Source: an uncultured Phocaeicola sp. (GTDB lineage Bacteria > Bacteroidota > Bacteroidia > Bacteroidales > Bacteroidaceae). Taken from it: a stretch of DNA of 60,252 nucleotides. Position numbers and translations under genes: made by a program. Shown here in pieces: positions 44,181-53,731 of this stretch (its first letter is position 1; every line of letters starts with the position of its first letter). The notes beneath the pieces are model-generated. The model was not told where the DNA came from. It was given only the letters and a program-made list of their open reading frames with translations, and did not search any database. Location: contig CARCZS010000016.1 in assembly GCA_948956705.1 (NCBI GenBank), forward strand, positions 1 to 60,252, in the 5' to 3' direction.

Positions 44181-44200
44181 CGTCTCCCTTTAATAAAAGC
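44181..44200 (+). promoter_or_regulatory. CGTCTCCCTTTAATAAAAG motif before the GH95 gene
   Basis: CGTCTCCCTTTAATAAAAG lies about 12-31 nt before the GH95 start. A close match, CGTCCTCCCTTTATAAAG, lies at 53691-53707 before the GH127 gene, and both are preceded by a T-rich run. It is absent upstream of the GH140 gene. It may be a shared promoter or activator site for this cluster. Confidence 0.4.
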
Positions 44201-44211
44201 TAGAGATCAAT

Positions 44212-46656
44212 ATGAAAATAAAATGGATAGTGGGGGGGCTGTTATGGGCAAGTTCTTACTTGCAGGCTGCCGCACAGGAATATAAACTGTGGTATGACGA
44301 ACCCGCTCAGGTTTGGACTGAAGCGCTTCCGCTGGGTAACGGGCGGTTGGGAGCGATGGTATTCGGCAATCCCGGTGTGGAGCATATCCAGTTGAACGAA
44401 GAAACTATTTGGGCAGGACGTCCCAATAATAATGCTAATCCCGATGCGTTGGAATATATTCCCAAAGTGCGCCGGTTGGTGTTCGAGGGAAAATATCTTG
44501 AAGCACAAACGTTGGCTACCGAGAAAGTAATGGCGAAGACCAATAGCGGTATGCCCTATCAATCGTTTGGCGATCTGCATATTTCTTTTCCGGGGCATAC
44601 ACGTTATTCCGATTACTATAGGGAACTGAGCCTGGATTCAGCTCGTACCATCGTGCGTTATAAGGTGGACGGGGTGACTTATCAGCGTGAAACACTGACG
44701 TCGTTTGCCGATCAGGTAGTTATGGTGCGTCTTACTGCCAGCCAATCCGGAAAGATTACTTGTAACGCCAATCTTACTACTCCGCATCAGGATGTGATGG
44801 TTGCGACGGAAGGGGAGGAGGTTACCCTTTCGGGCGTATCTTCCTGGCATGAAGGACTCAAAGGGAAGGTTGAATTTCAGGGACGTATGACTGCACGTAC
44901 TCAGGGAGGAACCCGGTCTTGTCGTGACGGAGTCTTGAGTATAGAAGGGGCGGACGAGGCTGTGATTTATATTTCCATTGCTACCAACTTTACTAATTAC
45001 AAGGATATAACAGGTAACCAAGTGGAGCGTGCGAAGAACTATCTGCGCCGGGCTGTAAGTAAAGATTATATGACATCACGTAAGGCACACGTCGATTTTT
45101 TCAAGCAATATATGGACCGTGTCTCTTTGGATTTAGGCATAGACAAATATGCAGGGGTAACCACTGATATGCGTGTACAGAATTTCAAGGAAACGAAGGA
45201 TGATTTTCTGGTGGCCACTTATTTCCGTTTCGGCCGCTATCTGTTGATTTGTTCTTCACAGCCGGGTGGGCAGCCTGCTAATTTGCAAGGCATTTGGAAT
45301 GATAAATTATTTCCTTCCTGGGATAGTAAATACACGTGTAATATCAATGTTGAAATGAACTATTGGCCGGCCGAAGTGACGAATCTCAGCGAATTGCACG
45401 AGCCTTTGATACAACTGATCCGTGAAGTGAGTGAAACAGGGCGTGAGTCGGCCAAGATTATGTATGGGGCGGATGGCTGGGTATTGCATCACAATACGGA
45501 TATATGGCGTGTTACCGGAGCTATAGACAAGGCTCCGTCAGGATTATGGCCTACGGGTGGAGCCTGGCTGTGCCGTCATTTGTGGGAACGTTATCTTTAT
45601 ACAGGCGATATGGAATTTCTCCGCTCGGCTTACCCTATCATGAAAGAAGCCGGTAAGTTTTTTGATGAAATCATGGTGAAGGAACCTTTGCATAACTGGT
45701 TGGTGGTATGTCCGAGCAATTCTCCGGAGAATACTCATGCAGGCAGTAACGGGAAAGCGACTACGGCTGCCGGGTGTACTTTGGATAACCAGCTGATATT
45801 CGATTTGTGGAATCAGATAATCACGACCGCCCGTCTGTTGGGTACGGATGCTGAATTTGCCACCCGTTTGGAACAGCGTTTAAAGGAAATGGCGCCCATG
45901 CAGATAGGACGTTGGGGGCAATTGCAGGAATGGATGATGGATTGGGACAATCCGCAGGATGTGCACCGTCATGTGTCACACCTTTATGGTTTGTTCCCCG
46001 GTAATCAGATTTCTCCTTACCGTACTCCCGAATTGTTTGATGCGGCACGTACTTCGCTGATTCATCGTGGCGATCCGTCTACCGGATGGAGTATGGGATG
46101 GAAGGTATGTTTGTGGGCCCGTCTGTTGGATGGTGACCATGCTTATAAACTGATAACCGATCAGTTGACTCTCGTACGTAACGAGAAGAAAAAAGGAGGA
46201 ACTTATCCTAATTTGTTTGATGCCCATCCACCTTTTCAGATTGACGGTAATTTTGGTTGTACGGCGGGTATCGTAGAAATGCTGATGCAGAGCCACGATG
46301 GTTTTATTTATTTACTTCCCGCATTGCCGGCGCAATGGAAAGAGGGAAGCGTGAACGGGATTATAGCTCGTGGAGGTTTTGAATTGGATTTGAGTTGGAA
46401 GAATGGTAAAGTGAGCCGGTTGGTGGTGAAATCCCGTAATGGGGGGAACTGTCGTTTGCGTTCTTTAAATCCGCTGGCAGGCAAAGGGCTGAGAACGGCA
46501 AAAGGGGAGAATCCGAATAAATTGTATGCCATACCCGAAATCTTGCAACCGATTATAAATAAAGAAGCGAAATTGAATAAAGTTGAGTTGAAAAAAACTT
46601 ATCTTTATGATCTGGAAACCAAAGCAGGTGAAGAGTATATATTCTTAGGTAAGTGA
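44212..46656 (+). CDS. GH95 family glycoside hydrolase (alpha-L-fucosidase/L-galactosidase)
   Basis: The 814-residue enzyme has a signal peptide (IVGGLLWASSYLQAAAQ), then the GH95 N-terminal domain (YDEPAQVWTEALPLGNGRLG, IQLNEETIWAG), an (alpha/alpha)6 barrel and a C-terminal domain. Active-site regions typical of the family are HHNTDIWR near residue 424, CPSNSPENTH with the catalytic Glu near 503, and PPFQIDGNFGCTAG near 668 with the activating Asp. GH95 removes alpha-1,2-fucose or alpha-L-galactose. In this RG-II-like context, L-galactose of side chain A is the likely target, as for B. thetaiotaomicron BT1010; this is inferred. Confidence 0.9.
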   Translation: MKIKWIVGGLLWASSYLQAAAQEYKLWYDEPAQVWTEALPLGNGRLGAMVFGNPGVEHIQLNEETIWAGRPNNNANPDALEYIPKVRRLVFEGKYLEAQTLATEKVMAKTNSGMPYQSFGDLHISFPGHTRYSDYYRELSLDSARTIVRYKVDGVTYQRETLTSFADQVVMVRLTASQSGKITCNANLTTPHQDVMVATEGEEVTLSGVSSWHEGLKGKVEFQGRMTARTQGGTRSCRDGVLSIEGADEAVIYISIATNFTNYKDITGNQVERAKNYLRRAVSKDYMTSRKAHVDFFKQYMDRVSLDLGIDKYAGVTTDMRVQNFKETKDDFLVATYFRFGRYLLICSSQPGGQPANLQGIWNDKLFPSWDSKYTCNINVEMNYWPAEVTNLSELHEPLIQLIREVSETGRESAKIMYGADGWVLHHNTDIWRVTGAIDKAPSGLWPTGGAWLCRHLWERYLYTGDMEFLRSAYPIMKEAGKFFDEIMVKEPLHNWLVVCPSNSPENTHAGSNGKATTAAGCTLDNQLIFDLWNQIITTARLLGTDAEFATRLEQRLKEMAPMQIGRWGQLQEWMMDWDNPQDVHRHVSHLYGLFPGNQISPYRTPELFDAARTSLIHRGDPSTGWSMGWKVCLWARLLDGDHAYKLITDQLTLVRNEKKKGGTYPNLFDAHPPFQIDGNFGCTAGIVEMLMQSHDGFIYLLPALPAQWKEGSVNGIIARGGFELDLSWKNGKVSRLVVKSRNGGNCRLRSLNPLAGKGLRTAKGENPNKLYAIPEILQPIINKEAKLNKVELKKTYLYDLETKAGEEYIFLGK

Positions 46657-46704
46657 TGATTCTTGCATTGATTGTAAGGATGAAAAATAGTAAAAAGAAG
46701 AAAT

Positions 46705-47904
46705 ATGAAAAGAACAGGATTAAACATTATTTGCTCATTGTTGCTGGCAGGTGGAATGTGTGCATGTACTGCCACTCCTAAACAGACCGAAGAAATCAAA
46801 TGGAGCGAACGTATGGCTCAGTCGGAAATGCAACGTTTCCCTGAGCCTTGGATGATAGAAAAAGCGAAAAAGCCTCGTTGGGGCTATACGCACGGACTGG
46901 TGGTGAAATCCATGTTGGAGGAATGGAAACATACCGGTGACACTGCCTATTATAATTATGCAAAAATATATGCAGACAGTCTGATAGACACCGACGGTAA
47001 GATAAAGACCATGAAATATCTTTCTTTTAATATTGATAATATCAATGCCGGAAAGATTTTATTCGATTTTTATGAAAAGACGGGAGACGGGCGTTATAAG
47101 GTGGCGATGGATACTCTTCGTAAACAACTGACCGAACAGCCCCGTACCAGTGAAGGTGGCTTCTGGCACAAATTGATATATCCGCATCAAATGTGGCTGG
47201 ATGGTATATTCATGGCTTCTCCTTATTTGGCTCAATATGGTAACGTATTCAAGGATACTACGGTCAATGCCGATATTGTGAATCAAATAAAGCTGATTGC
47301 CCGTAAAACGTATGATCCTAAAACCGGTTTGTTCTATCATGGCTGGGATGAGAGCAAGACACAAAATTGGGCAAATAAGGAAACCGGGTGCTCACCCAAC
47401 TTCTGGAGCCGCAGTATAGGCTGGTATGCCGCTGCCGTGGTGGATGTATTGGACTATATGCCGGCGCAGTTCGAAGGACGCGACAGCATTATGACGATTA
47501 TAAATACGTTGGCCGAAGGCATTGTAAAATACCAGGAGCCTGAAACAGGGGTATGGTGGCAGGTGACTGACCAGAATAACCGTAAAGGAAATTATCTGGA
47601 ATCTTCCGCTTCATCGCTTTTTGTATATTTCTTGTGTAAAGCGGTGAATAAAGGATATATCCCCGTGGAGTACAAGGCCGCTGCGGAGCGTGGATTCAAC
47701 GGTTTGATAAAACAGTTCATTAAAGAAGAGCCTGATGGTTCATACACTATTACCAACTGTTGTGCTGTTGCCGGATTAGGCGGTAAAGGAAACCGGGATG
47801 GAAGTTTTGCTTATTACATAGGTGAGCCGGTGATAGAGAACGATCCGAAATCAGTAGGTTCCTTTATTTTGGCAGCTATTGAATATGAGAAAATGAAGCA
47901 GTAG
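46705..47904 (+). CDS. GH105 unsaturated rhamnogalacturonyl or glucuronyl hydrolase
   Basis: The 399-residue protein has a leader with a likely lipobox (LLAGGMCAC). The (alpha/alpha)6 catalytic domain matches GH88/GH105: RWGYTHGLVVKSMLEEW near residue 52, and YPHQMWLDGIFMASPYLAQYG near 157 with the Asp that hydrates the 4,5-double bond. NFWSRSIGWYAAAVVDVL and TNCCAVAGLGGKGNRDG lie further on. Such enzymes remove unsaturated uronic acids left by pectate lyases. It lies 48 nt after the GH95 gene. A terminator follows at 47916. Confidence 0.9.
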   Translation: MKRTGLNIICSLLLAGGMCACTATPKQTEEIKWSERMAQSEMQRFPEPWMIEKAKKPRWGYTHGLVVKSMLEEWKHTGDTAYYNYAKIYADSLIDTDGKIKTMKYLSFNIDNINAGKILFDFYEKTGDGRYKVAMDTLRKQLTEQPRTSEGGFWHKLIYPHQMWLDGIFMASPYLAQYGNVFKDTTVNADIVNQIKLIARKTYDPKTGLFYHGWDESKTQNWANKETGCSPNFWSRSIGWYAAAVVDVLDYMPAQFEGRDSIMTIINTLAEGIVKYQEPETGVWWQVTDQNNRKGNYLESSASSLFVYFLCKAVNKGYIPVEYKAAAERGFNGLIKQFIKEEPDGSYTITNCCAVAGLGGKGNRDGSFAYYIGEPVIENDPKSVGSFILAAIEYEKMKQ

Positions 47905-47915
47905 GAATAATCTGA

Positions 47916-47954
47916 AAAAGATGAGGACATTTGTCAAAAAGGTCTTCATCTTTT
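47916..47954 (+). terminator. Terminator after the GH105 gene
   Basis: AAAAGATGAGGAC (47916-47928) pairs with GTCTTCATCTTTT (47942-47954) with one mismatch. It divides the cluster into a GH95-GH105 unit and a GH140-GH78 unit. Confidence 0.7.
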
Positions 47955-48051
47955 CCGTAAACATAAGGACCTTTTTTAAACACCTTGTTGTTTTGATAAA
48001 AGCTCTTGTTTGGAGATTGTCAATTAATTAATAAACGAATTTGAAAATACA

Positions 48052-49524
48052 ATGATGAACAGACACGCATTACTTTCCTTATTGGCTTTATTGCTATGTT
48101 GCTCTACTTCGTTGCCGGCGCAGAAAGCGAAAACGTATATTCCCTGGAAGAACGGCAAACTGGTGGTGTCCGAGGAGGGACGCTACCTGAAGCATGAAAA
48201 TGGAGTACCTTTCTTCTGGTTGGGTGAAACCGGATGGCTGATGCCGCAACGTTTGAATCGTGACGAGGTTTCTTACTATCTGAATAAGTGCAAGGATGCC
48301 GGATATAACATGGTGCAGGTGCAGGTATTGAACGGTGTGCCTTCCATGAATATTTACGGCCAGTATTCCATGACAGACGGTTTTAATTTCAAAGATATCA
48401 ACCGCAAAGGGATTTATGGATATTGGGATCACATGGACTATATTATTAAAAGTGCCGCTTCACGGGGCATCTATATAGGGATGGTATGTATTTGGGGAAC
48501 TCCCGTGGAACAAGGGCTGATGAATGAAAAAGAAGCCGTGGCATACGGTAAGTTTCTTGCAGAACGTTACAAGGATGAGCCGAATATTATTTGGATGATA
48601 GGAGGGGATATCCGCGGTGATAATAAGACGGAGGTATGGGATGCCTTGGCAAACAGTATCCGCAGCATAGACAAAGGTCATCTGATGACTTTCCATCCGC
48701 GTGGACGTACCACGTCGGCTACTTGGTTTAATGACCGCGAATGGCTGGATTTCAATATGTTCCAAAGCGGACACCGTCGTTACGGACAGCGTAACGGTGA
48801 TGGTGACTATCCTATCGAAGAGAATACGGAAGAGGATAACTGGCGTTTTGTGGAAGCCAGTCAGGCAAAGACTCCGTTGAAACCGGTGATTGATGACGAA
48901 CCTATTTATGAAGACATTCCACAGGGGCTGCATGATCCCAATGAAACCCGTTGGAATCAGCACGATGTGCGTCGTTATGCCTATTGGTCGGTATTTGCCG
49001 GATCATTCGGGCACTCATACGGTCATAATGATATCATGCAATTTATCCGTCCCGGATATGGAGCCTCTTTCGGTGCCGACGGACGTAAGAAAGCATGGTG
49101 GGATGCTTTGGAAGACCCCGGTTTCAATCAGATGAAATATCTGAAGAACTTGATGCTGACTTTTCCTTTCTTTGAACGTGTGCCTGATCAGAGTGTCATT
49201 GCAGGAACTAACGGCGAACGCTATGACCGTGCCATCGCTACCCGTGGAAATGACTATTTGCTGGTTTACAATTACTCAGGACGTCCTATGCAGATCGATT
49301 TGAGCAAAATCAGCGGTGCGAAAAAGAATGCATGGTGGTATAGCGCGAAGGACGGTAAGTTGGAATATATCGGTGAGTTTGACAGTAAAGTCACTTCTTT
49401 CCAGCATGATAGCGGTTATCTGAGCGGTAATGACCAGGTTCTGATTGTTGTGGATTCTGCGAAGGATTATGTGCAGAAAGCTTGGACAGCCTTGCCGGAT
49501 GCCATACAGAAATGGAATAAGTAA
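48052..49524 (+). CDS. GH140 family apiosidase
   Basis: The 490-residue protein has a signal or lipoprotein leader (LLALLLCCSTSLPAQ) and a TIM-barrel of the DUF4038/GH140 family. FFWLGETGWLMPQRLNRDE lies near the start, IIWMIGGDIRGDN near residue 181 supplies the catalytic Asp, and PVIDDEPIYEDIP near 280 the Glu. A small C-terminal beta domain (collagen-binding-like, DUF4038 partner) follows. The characterised member BT1012 cuts the apiose-GalA bond of RG-II side chains. It is 5 nt upstream of the GH78 fusion gene, so the two are co-expressed. Confidence 0.9.
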   Translation: MMNRHALLSLLALLLCCSTSLPAQKAKTYIPWKNGKLVVSEEGRYLKHENGVPFFWLGETGWLMPQRLNRDEVSYYLNKCKDAGYNMVQVQVLNGVPSMNIYGQYSMTDGFNFKDINRKGIYGYWDHMDYIIKSAASRGIYIGMVCIWGTPVEQGLMNEKEAVAYGKFLAERYKDEPNIIWMIGGDIRGDNKTEVWDALANSIRSIDKGHLMTFHPRGRTTSATWFNDREWLDFNMFQSGHRRYGQRNGDGDYPIEENTEEDNWRFVEASQAKTPLKPVIDDEPIYEDIPQGLHDPNETRWNQHDVRRYAYWSVFAGSFGHSYGHNDIMQFIRPGYGASFGADGRKKAWWDALEDPGFNQMKYLKNLMLTFPFFERVPDQSVIAGTNGERYDRAIATRGNDYLLVYNYSGRPMQIDLSKISGAKKNAWWYSAKDGKLEYIGEFDSKVTSFQHDSGYLSGNDQVLIVVDSAKDYVQKAWTALPDAIQKWNK

Positions 49525-49529
49525 GAAAT

Positions 49530-52500
49530 ATGCATATCATGAAAAAACAAGTATTATTAATCATTCTTCTGGCACTTCCGTTGTGGTTGAAGGCAGCGGA
49601 TGTTTCGGTTACCGGCCTGCGTACCGAGCAGATGGTAGATCCCATGGGGTTGGATACTGCTGCTCCCCGTATGAGCTGGCGGTTGGAATCTTCTCAAAGA
49701 AATGTGATGCAGACCGCCTACCGGATCTTGGTTGCGTCTTCTCCTGAACTTTTAGCACAGGATAAAGGAGATTTGTGGGATTCCGGAAAAGTGGAATCCG
49801 ATGCGTCCGTATGGATTCCCTATCAAGGGAAGCGTTTGAAAAGCAATCAGCGTGTTTACTGGAAAGTGAGAAGCTATACCAATCGCGGTGAGACAGAATG
49901 GAGCGAGCCTGCCCGATGGGGGATGGGACCTTTAGGTGAGATTCATTGGAAAGGACGATGGATAGGTTGGGACGCTGCGTTTGCATGGGATCGGGAAGAT
50001 TCACACAGCCGTTTGAGCTCTCGTTATTTACGCACGGAATTTAAAACGCAAGCCAAGGAGATAAAGTATGCTACCCTTCATTTGTGCGGTTTGGGTATGT
50101 ACGAACTGTTCATTAACGGCCAGCGGATAGGTGATCAGGTATTGGCGCCGGCTCCAAGTGATTATCGTCGTACTGTGCTTTACAATTCTTTTGATGTCAC
50201 CAAACAGGTTGCCGGAGGAAATGCCGACAATGCCATCGGAGTGACCCTGGGCAACGGACGTTTCTACACTATGCGTCAAAATTACAAACCTTATAAGATT
50301 CCTACTTTTGGTTACCCCAAGTTGCGTCTGAATCTGATTATAGAATATACCGACGGCAGTATCCAGCGCATCAACAGTGATGAGAAATGGCGTTTGACGG
50401 CTCAAGGGCCTATACGTAGCAATAATGAATACGATGGTGAGATTTACGATGCCCGTATGGAATTGGGAAACTGGACACAGCCCGGTTATGATGATTCCAA
50501 ATGGCTGAAGGCGCAACGTGCTTCATTGCCGTATGGTACACTCCGCGGCAATACCGCTCCCAACATGAAAGTGATGAAAACGCTGAAGCCGGCTGTCTTC
50601 AAGCAATATGGTGACCGTTATATGATTGATTTCGGTCAGAATATGGCAGGATGGGTGCGTATTAACATAGCGAAAGCCGCTGCGGGAGATACGATTTGCA
50701 TACGTTATGCCGAACGGGTAAAGAACGACGGTACGGAACTGGATGTGGAAAATCTCCGCCATAGCCAGAGTACGGATTATTATATCTGCAACGGTAAAGA
50801 AAACAACACCTCCTGGAGTTCTCGTTTTTCTTATCATGGATTCCAATATGTAGAAGTGACAGGTTATAAAAATCTGAAAGCGGAAGATTTGGTTGCTGAA
50901 GTAGTATATGATGACTTGGAAGATAACGGTACTTTCGAGTGTTCCAATGATATCATGAACCGGGTTTATCGGAATGCCTGGTGGGGGATTTCCAGTAATT
51001 ATAAAGGAGTGCCTTTGGATTGTCCGCAGCGTGACGAGCGCCAGCCCTGGCTTGGCGACCATGCTATGGGAACGTGGGGGGAAAGTTTCATGTTCAACAA
51101 TGGAAACACCTATGCCAAATGGGCGGATGATATCCGTGAAGCGCAGCGTGAAGACGGTTGTATTCCTGATATTTGTCCGGCTTATTACAATTATTATACA
51201 TCGGAAATGACGTGGTCGTCCACATTCCCGGTAATCTGTGATATGGTTTATGAACAGTTCGGCAACATCGAACCTATTCGTAAGAATTATGCCGCTATCA
51301 AGAAATGGATGCACCATATACGCAGTGAGTTCACCACAGAGGATGGAGTGATTAACGCCGATAAATACGGTGACTGGTGTATGCCTCCCGAATCACCGGA
51401 ATTGATTCACAGTCAGGACCCTGCCCGCAAGACGGATGGAGCACTGATTGCTACAGCCTACTATTACAAGGTATCGCAAATGCTGGCCAAGTTCGCCCGT
51501 TTGCAAGGTCTGGAAGATGAGGCGAAGGAATTCGAGAAGGATGCAGCAAAAATCAAAGACTGCTTCAACGCCCGTTTCCTTACGGTTAAGAAGGGAACTT
51601 CTCCGGTACAAACGCCGCATGTTCTTTATCCCGACAGCATATTCTATGGTAACAATACGGTGACGGCCAATATCCTGCCGCTGGCTTTCGATATGGTTCC
51701 TGAGGCCTATAGGGAAGAAGTGGAGAAAAATGTAATAACAGGCATTATCACCCGGAATAAAGGTCATATCAGCAGTGGGGTGATAGGTATGAACTGGATG
51801 ATGCGTGAGCTTACCCGTATGGGGCGTGGCGATGTTGCTTTCCTGTTGGCAAGCAACAAGACTTATCCCAGTTATGGCTATATGATAGAAAAGGGAGCTA
51901 CTGCCATTTGGGAATTGTGGAACGGTGATACCGCCAATCGTTGGATGAACAGTTGTAACCATGTGATGATATTGGGTGATCTATTGACTTGGTATTTCCG
52001 TGATTTAGCCGGATTTAATCCGGCACAGCCCGCTTACAAACAAATCATCCTTAAACCTGATTTTTCCATCCAGGAGTTGAGTCATGTCAAGGCTTCGCAC
52101 AACACTTTATATGGCAAGATGATTAGTAACTGGAAGAAGACCCTTACGCATTTGGAATGGGATATCACGGTTCCCTGCAATACCACTGCATTGGTTTATC
52201 TTCCAACGTTGGACGAGAAGGCGGTAAAAGACAAGGACGTTACCTTTGTACGTCGGGAAGGCAACTCTACCGTATGGAGTGTTCCTTCGGGGAACTATCA
52301 TTTTTCGGTTAGCATGGACCCTTCTTCAGGTAAAAACCGTGCAGGTATCGTGGAAGATCAGTTCCTATACGAACAAGCTTCTTTTCCCGAATGCCACGGC
52401 GCTACTATTGTGGAATTGAAGAACGGAGACCTGGTAGCCTCTTTCTTTGGAGGCACTAAAGAGCGTAATCCGGATTGTTGTATCTGGGTATGTCGCAAGC

Positions 52501-53504
52501 CGAAGGGCGCGACGGAATGGAGCGCACCTTATCTGGCTGCCGACGGGGTGTTTAGTCTGGATGATCCGCAGGCTGTCTTGGCAGGCATTACGGCAGAATC
52601 CACTCCGGCGGATGCCGGCCCCGTGGCTTCTACGTTTAAAGGGGACAAGTTCCGGGCACGCCGCAAGGCTTGTTGGAATCCTGTGCTTTTCCAGATCCCC
52701 GGCGGAGATCTGATCCTGTTCTATAAAATAGGATTGAAAGTAGCCGATTGGAGTGGTTGGCTGGTACGTTCTAAAGATGGTGGAAAAACTTGGAGCCAAC
52801 GTGAACCGTTGCCAAAAGGTTTCTTAGGTCCTATTAAAAATAAGCCGGAGTATGTGGATGGCCGTATTATCTGTCCTTCCAGTACGGAAGGCGATGGAGG
52901 ATGGCGTATCCATTTTGAAATTTCGGATGATAAAGGAAAGACTTGGAAGATGGTAGGTCCTGTAGAGGCGGAAATGAGTGTGCCTACAGCTTTGCGTAAG
53001 GAAAATGCAGCCAATGTAGACGATCAGGAAGGCGGTGAAGCCATAAAAGGAGAAGGCGAGAAGCCTATTTATGCTATCCAGCCCAGCATTTTGCGTCATA
53101 AGGATGGGCGTTTGCAGGTACTTTGCCGTACACGTAACGCACAGATTGCCACTTCATGGAGCAGTGACAACGGTGAAACATGGAGCAAAGTCACTTTGCT
53201 TGATGTTCCCAATAATAATTCGGGCACGGATGCCGTAACCATGAAGGATGGCCGCCATGTATTGATTTATAATGATTTCAGCACATTGCCGGGTACTCCG
53301 AAAGGGCCGCGTACACCGTTGTGTGTGGCGGTTTCGGATGATGGCATTCACTGGAAGAATGTAATGACATTGGAAGACAGTCCCATCAGCCAGTATTCTT
53401 ATCCGTCCATCATTCAGGGCAAGGATGGCAAACTGCATGCCGTATATACCTGGCGCCGTCAGCGTGTGGCTTATAAAGAGTTGGATTTGAGCAAACTGAA
53501 ATAA
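49530..53504 (+). CDS. GH78 alpha-L-rhamnosidase fused to a sialidase-like Asp-box propeller
   Basis: The 1324-residue secreted protein (leader LLIILLALPLWLKAA; a second start at 49539 is equally good) has two enzyme halves. Residues about 25-925 form a full GH78 rhamnosidase with carbohydrate-binding beta domains: DCPQRDERQPWLGD near 496 and EKGATAIWELWNGD near 788 hold the acid and base Glu. Residues about 940-1324 form a six-bladed-propeller domain with Asp-boxes (SKDGGKTWS, SDDKGKTWK, SSDNGETWS) and the stretches ECHGATIVEL, CWNPVLF and YPSIIQGKDGKLH. This is the BNR_2 sialidase-like family. The usual FRIP arginine motif of sialidases is not seen. A ketosidase such as a Kdo hydrolase is plausible. 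A strong terminator follows. Confidence 0.88.
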   Translation: MHIMKKQVLLIILLALPLWLKAADVSVTGLRTEQMVDPMGLDTAAPRMSWRLESSQRNVMQTAYRILVASSPELLAQDKGDLWDSGKVESDASVWIPYQGKRLKSNQRVYWKVRSYTNRGETEWSEPARWGMGPLGEIHWKGRWIGWDAAFAWDREDSHSRLSSRYLRTEFKTQAKEIKYATLHLCGLGMYELFINGQRIGDQVLAPAPSDYRRTVLYNSFDVTKQVAGGNADNAIGVTLGNGRFYTMRQNYKPYKIPTFGYPKLRLNLIIEYTDGSIQRINSDEKWRLTAQGPIRSNNEYDGEIYDARMELGNWTQPGYDDSKWLKAQRASLPYGTLRGNTAPNMKVMKTLKPAVFKQYGDRYMIDFGQNMAGWVRINIAKAAAGDTICIRYAERVKNDGTELDVENLRHSQSTDYYICNGKENNTSWSSRFSYHGFQYVEVTGYKNLKAEDLVAEVVYDDLEDNGTFECSNDIMNRVYRNAWWGISSNYKGVPLDCPQRDERQPWLGDHAMGTWGESFMFNNGNTYAKWADDIREAQREDGCIPDICPAYYNYYTSEMTWSSTFPVICDMVYEQFGNIEPIRKNYAAIKKWMHHIRSEFTTEDGVINADKYGDWCMPPESPELIHSQDPARKTDGALIATAYYYKVSQMLAKFARLQGLEDEAKEFEKDAAKIKDCFNARFLTVKKGTSPVQTPHVLYPDSIFYGNNTVTANILPLAFDMVPEAYREEVEKNVITGIITRNKGHISSGVIGMNWMMRELTRMGRGDVAFLLASNKTYPSYGYMIEKGATAIWELWNGDTANRWMNSCNHVMILGDLLTWYFRDLAGFNPAQPAYKQIILKPDFSIQELSHVKASHNTLYGKMISNWKKTLTHLEWDITVPCNTTALVYLPTLDEKAVKDKDVTFVRREGNSTVWSVPSGNYHFSVSMDPSSGKNRAGIVEDQFLYEQASFPECHGATIVELKNGDLVASFFGGTKERNPDCCIWVCRKPKGATEWSAPYLAADGVFSLDDPQAVLAGITAESTPADAGPVASTFKGDKFRARRKACWNPVLFQIPGGDLILFYKIGLKVADWSGWLVRSKDGGKTWSQREPLPKGFLGPIKNKPEYVDGRIICPSSTEGDGGWRIHFEISDDKGKTWKMVGPVEAEMSVPTALRKENAANVDDQEGGEAIKGEGEKPIYAIQPSILRHKDGRLQVLCRTRNAQIATSWSSDNGETWSKVTLLDVPNNNSGTDAVTMKDGRHVLIYNDFSTLPGTPKGPRTPLCVAVSDDGIHWKNVMTLEDSPISQYSYPSIIQGKDGKLHAVYTWRRQRVAYKELDLSKLK

Positions 53505-53553
53505 TACAATTGTGGATAAAGGAATTCTTTGATAGAGAGTATTGGAGAATTTG

Positions 53554-53597
53554 AAAAAAACGGGTGTCTGAAATGAAAATCAGATACCCGTTTTTTT
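53554..53597 (+). terminator. Strong terminator after the GH78 fusion gene
   Basis: AACGGGTGTCTG (from 53559) pairs with CAGATACCCGTT (to 53592), followed by a run of T. It separates the left part of the cluster from the GH127-GH141-GH78 unit. Confidence 0.85.
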
Positions 53598-53690
53598 GAA
53601 AACAGACTCCCATTATCCGCCAATGAAAGCTCTTTCTAAAGATACAGAATATGAAATAATTATAAATAGAGTACAAACGTTTCTTATTAT

Positions 53691-53708
53691 CGTCCTCCCT
53701 TTATAAAG
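53691..53708 (+). promoter_or_regulatory. CGTCCTCCCTTTATAAAG motif before the GH127 gene
   Basis: This motif closely matches the one at 44181-44199 before the GH95 gene. It lies 24-41 nt before the GH127 start and just after a terminator, where the promoter of the second unit must be. Confidence 0.4.
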
Positions 53709-53731
53709 AAAAGAATAAGTGACAGATTATT

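Noticed and set aside
49530..53504. GH78-propeller fusion as a frameshift or lost stop between two genes
   Set aside because: The join near residue 935 is smooth, only the first half has a signal peptide, and no internal leader or ribosome site precedes the propeller.
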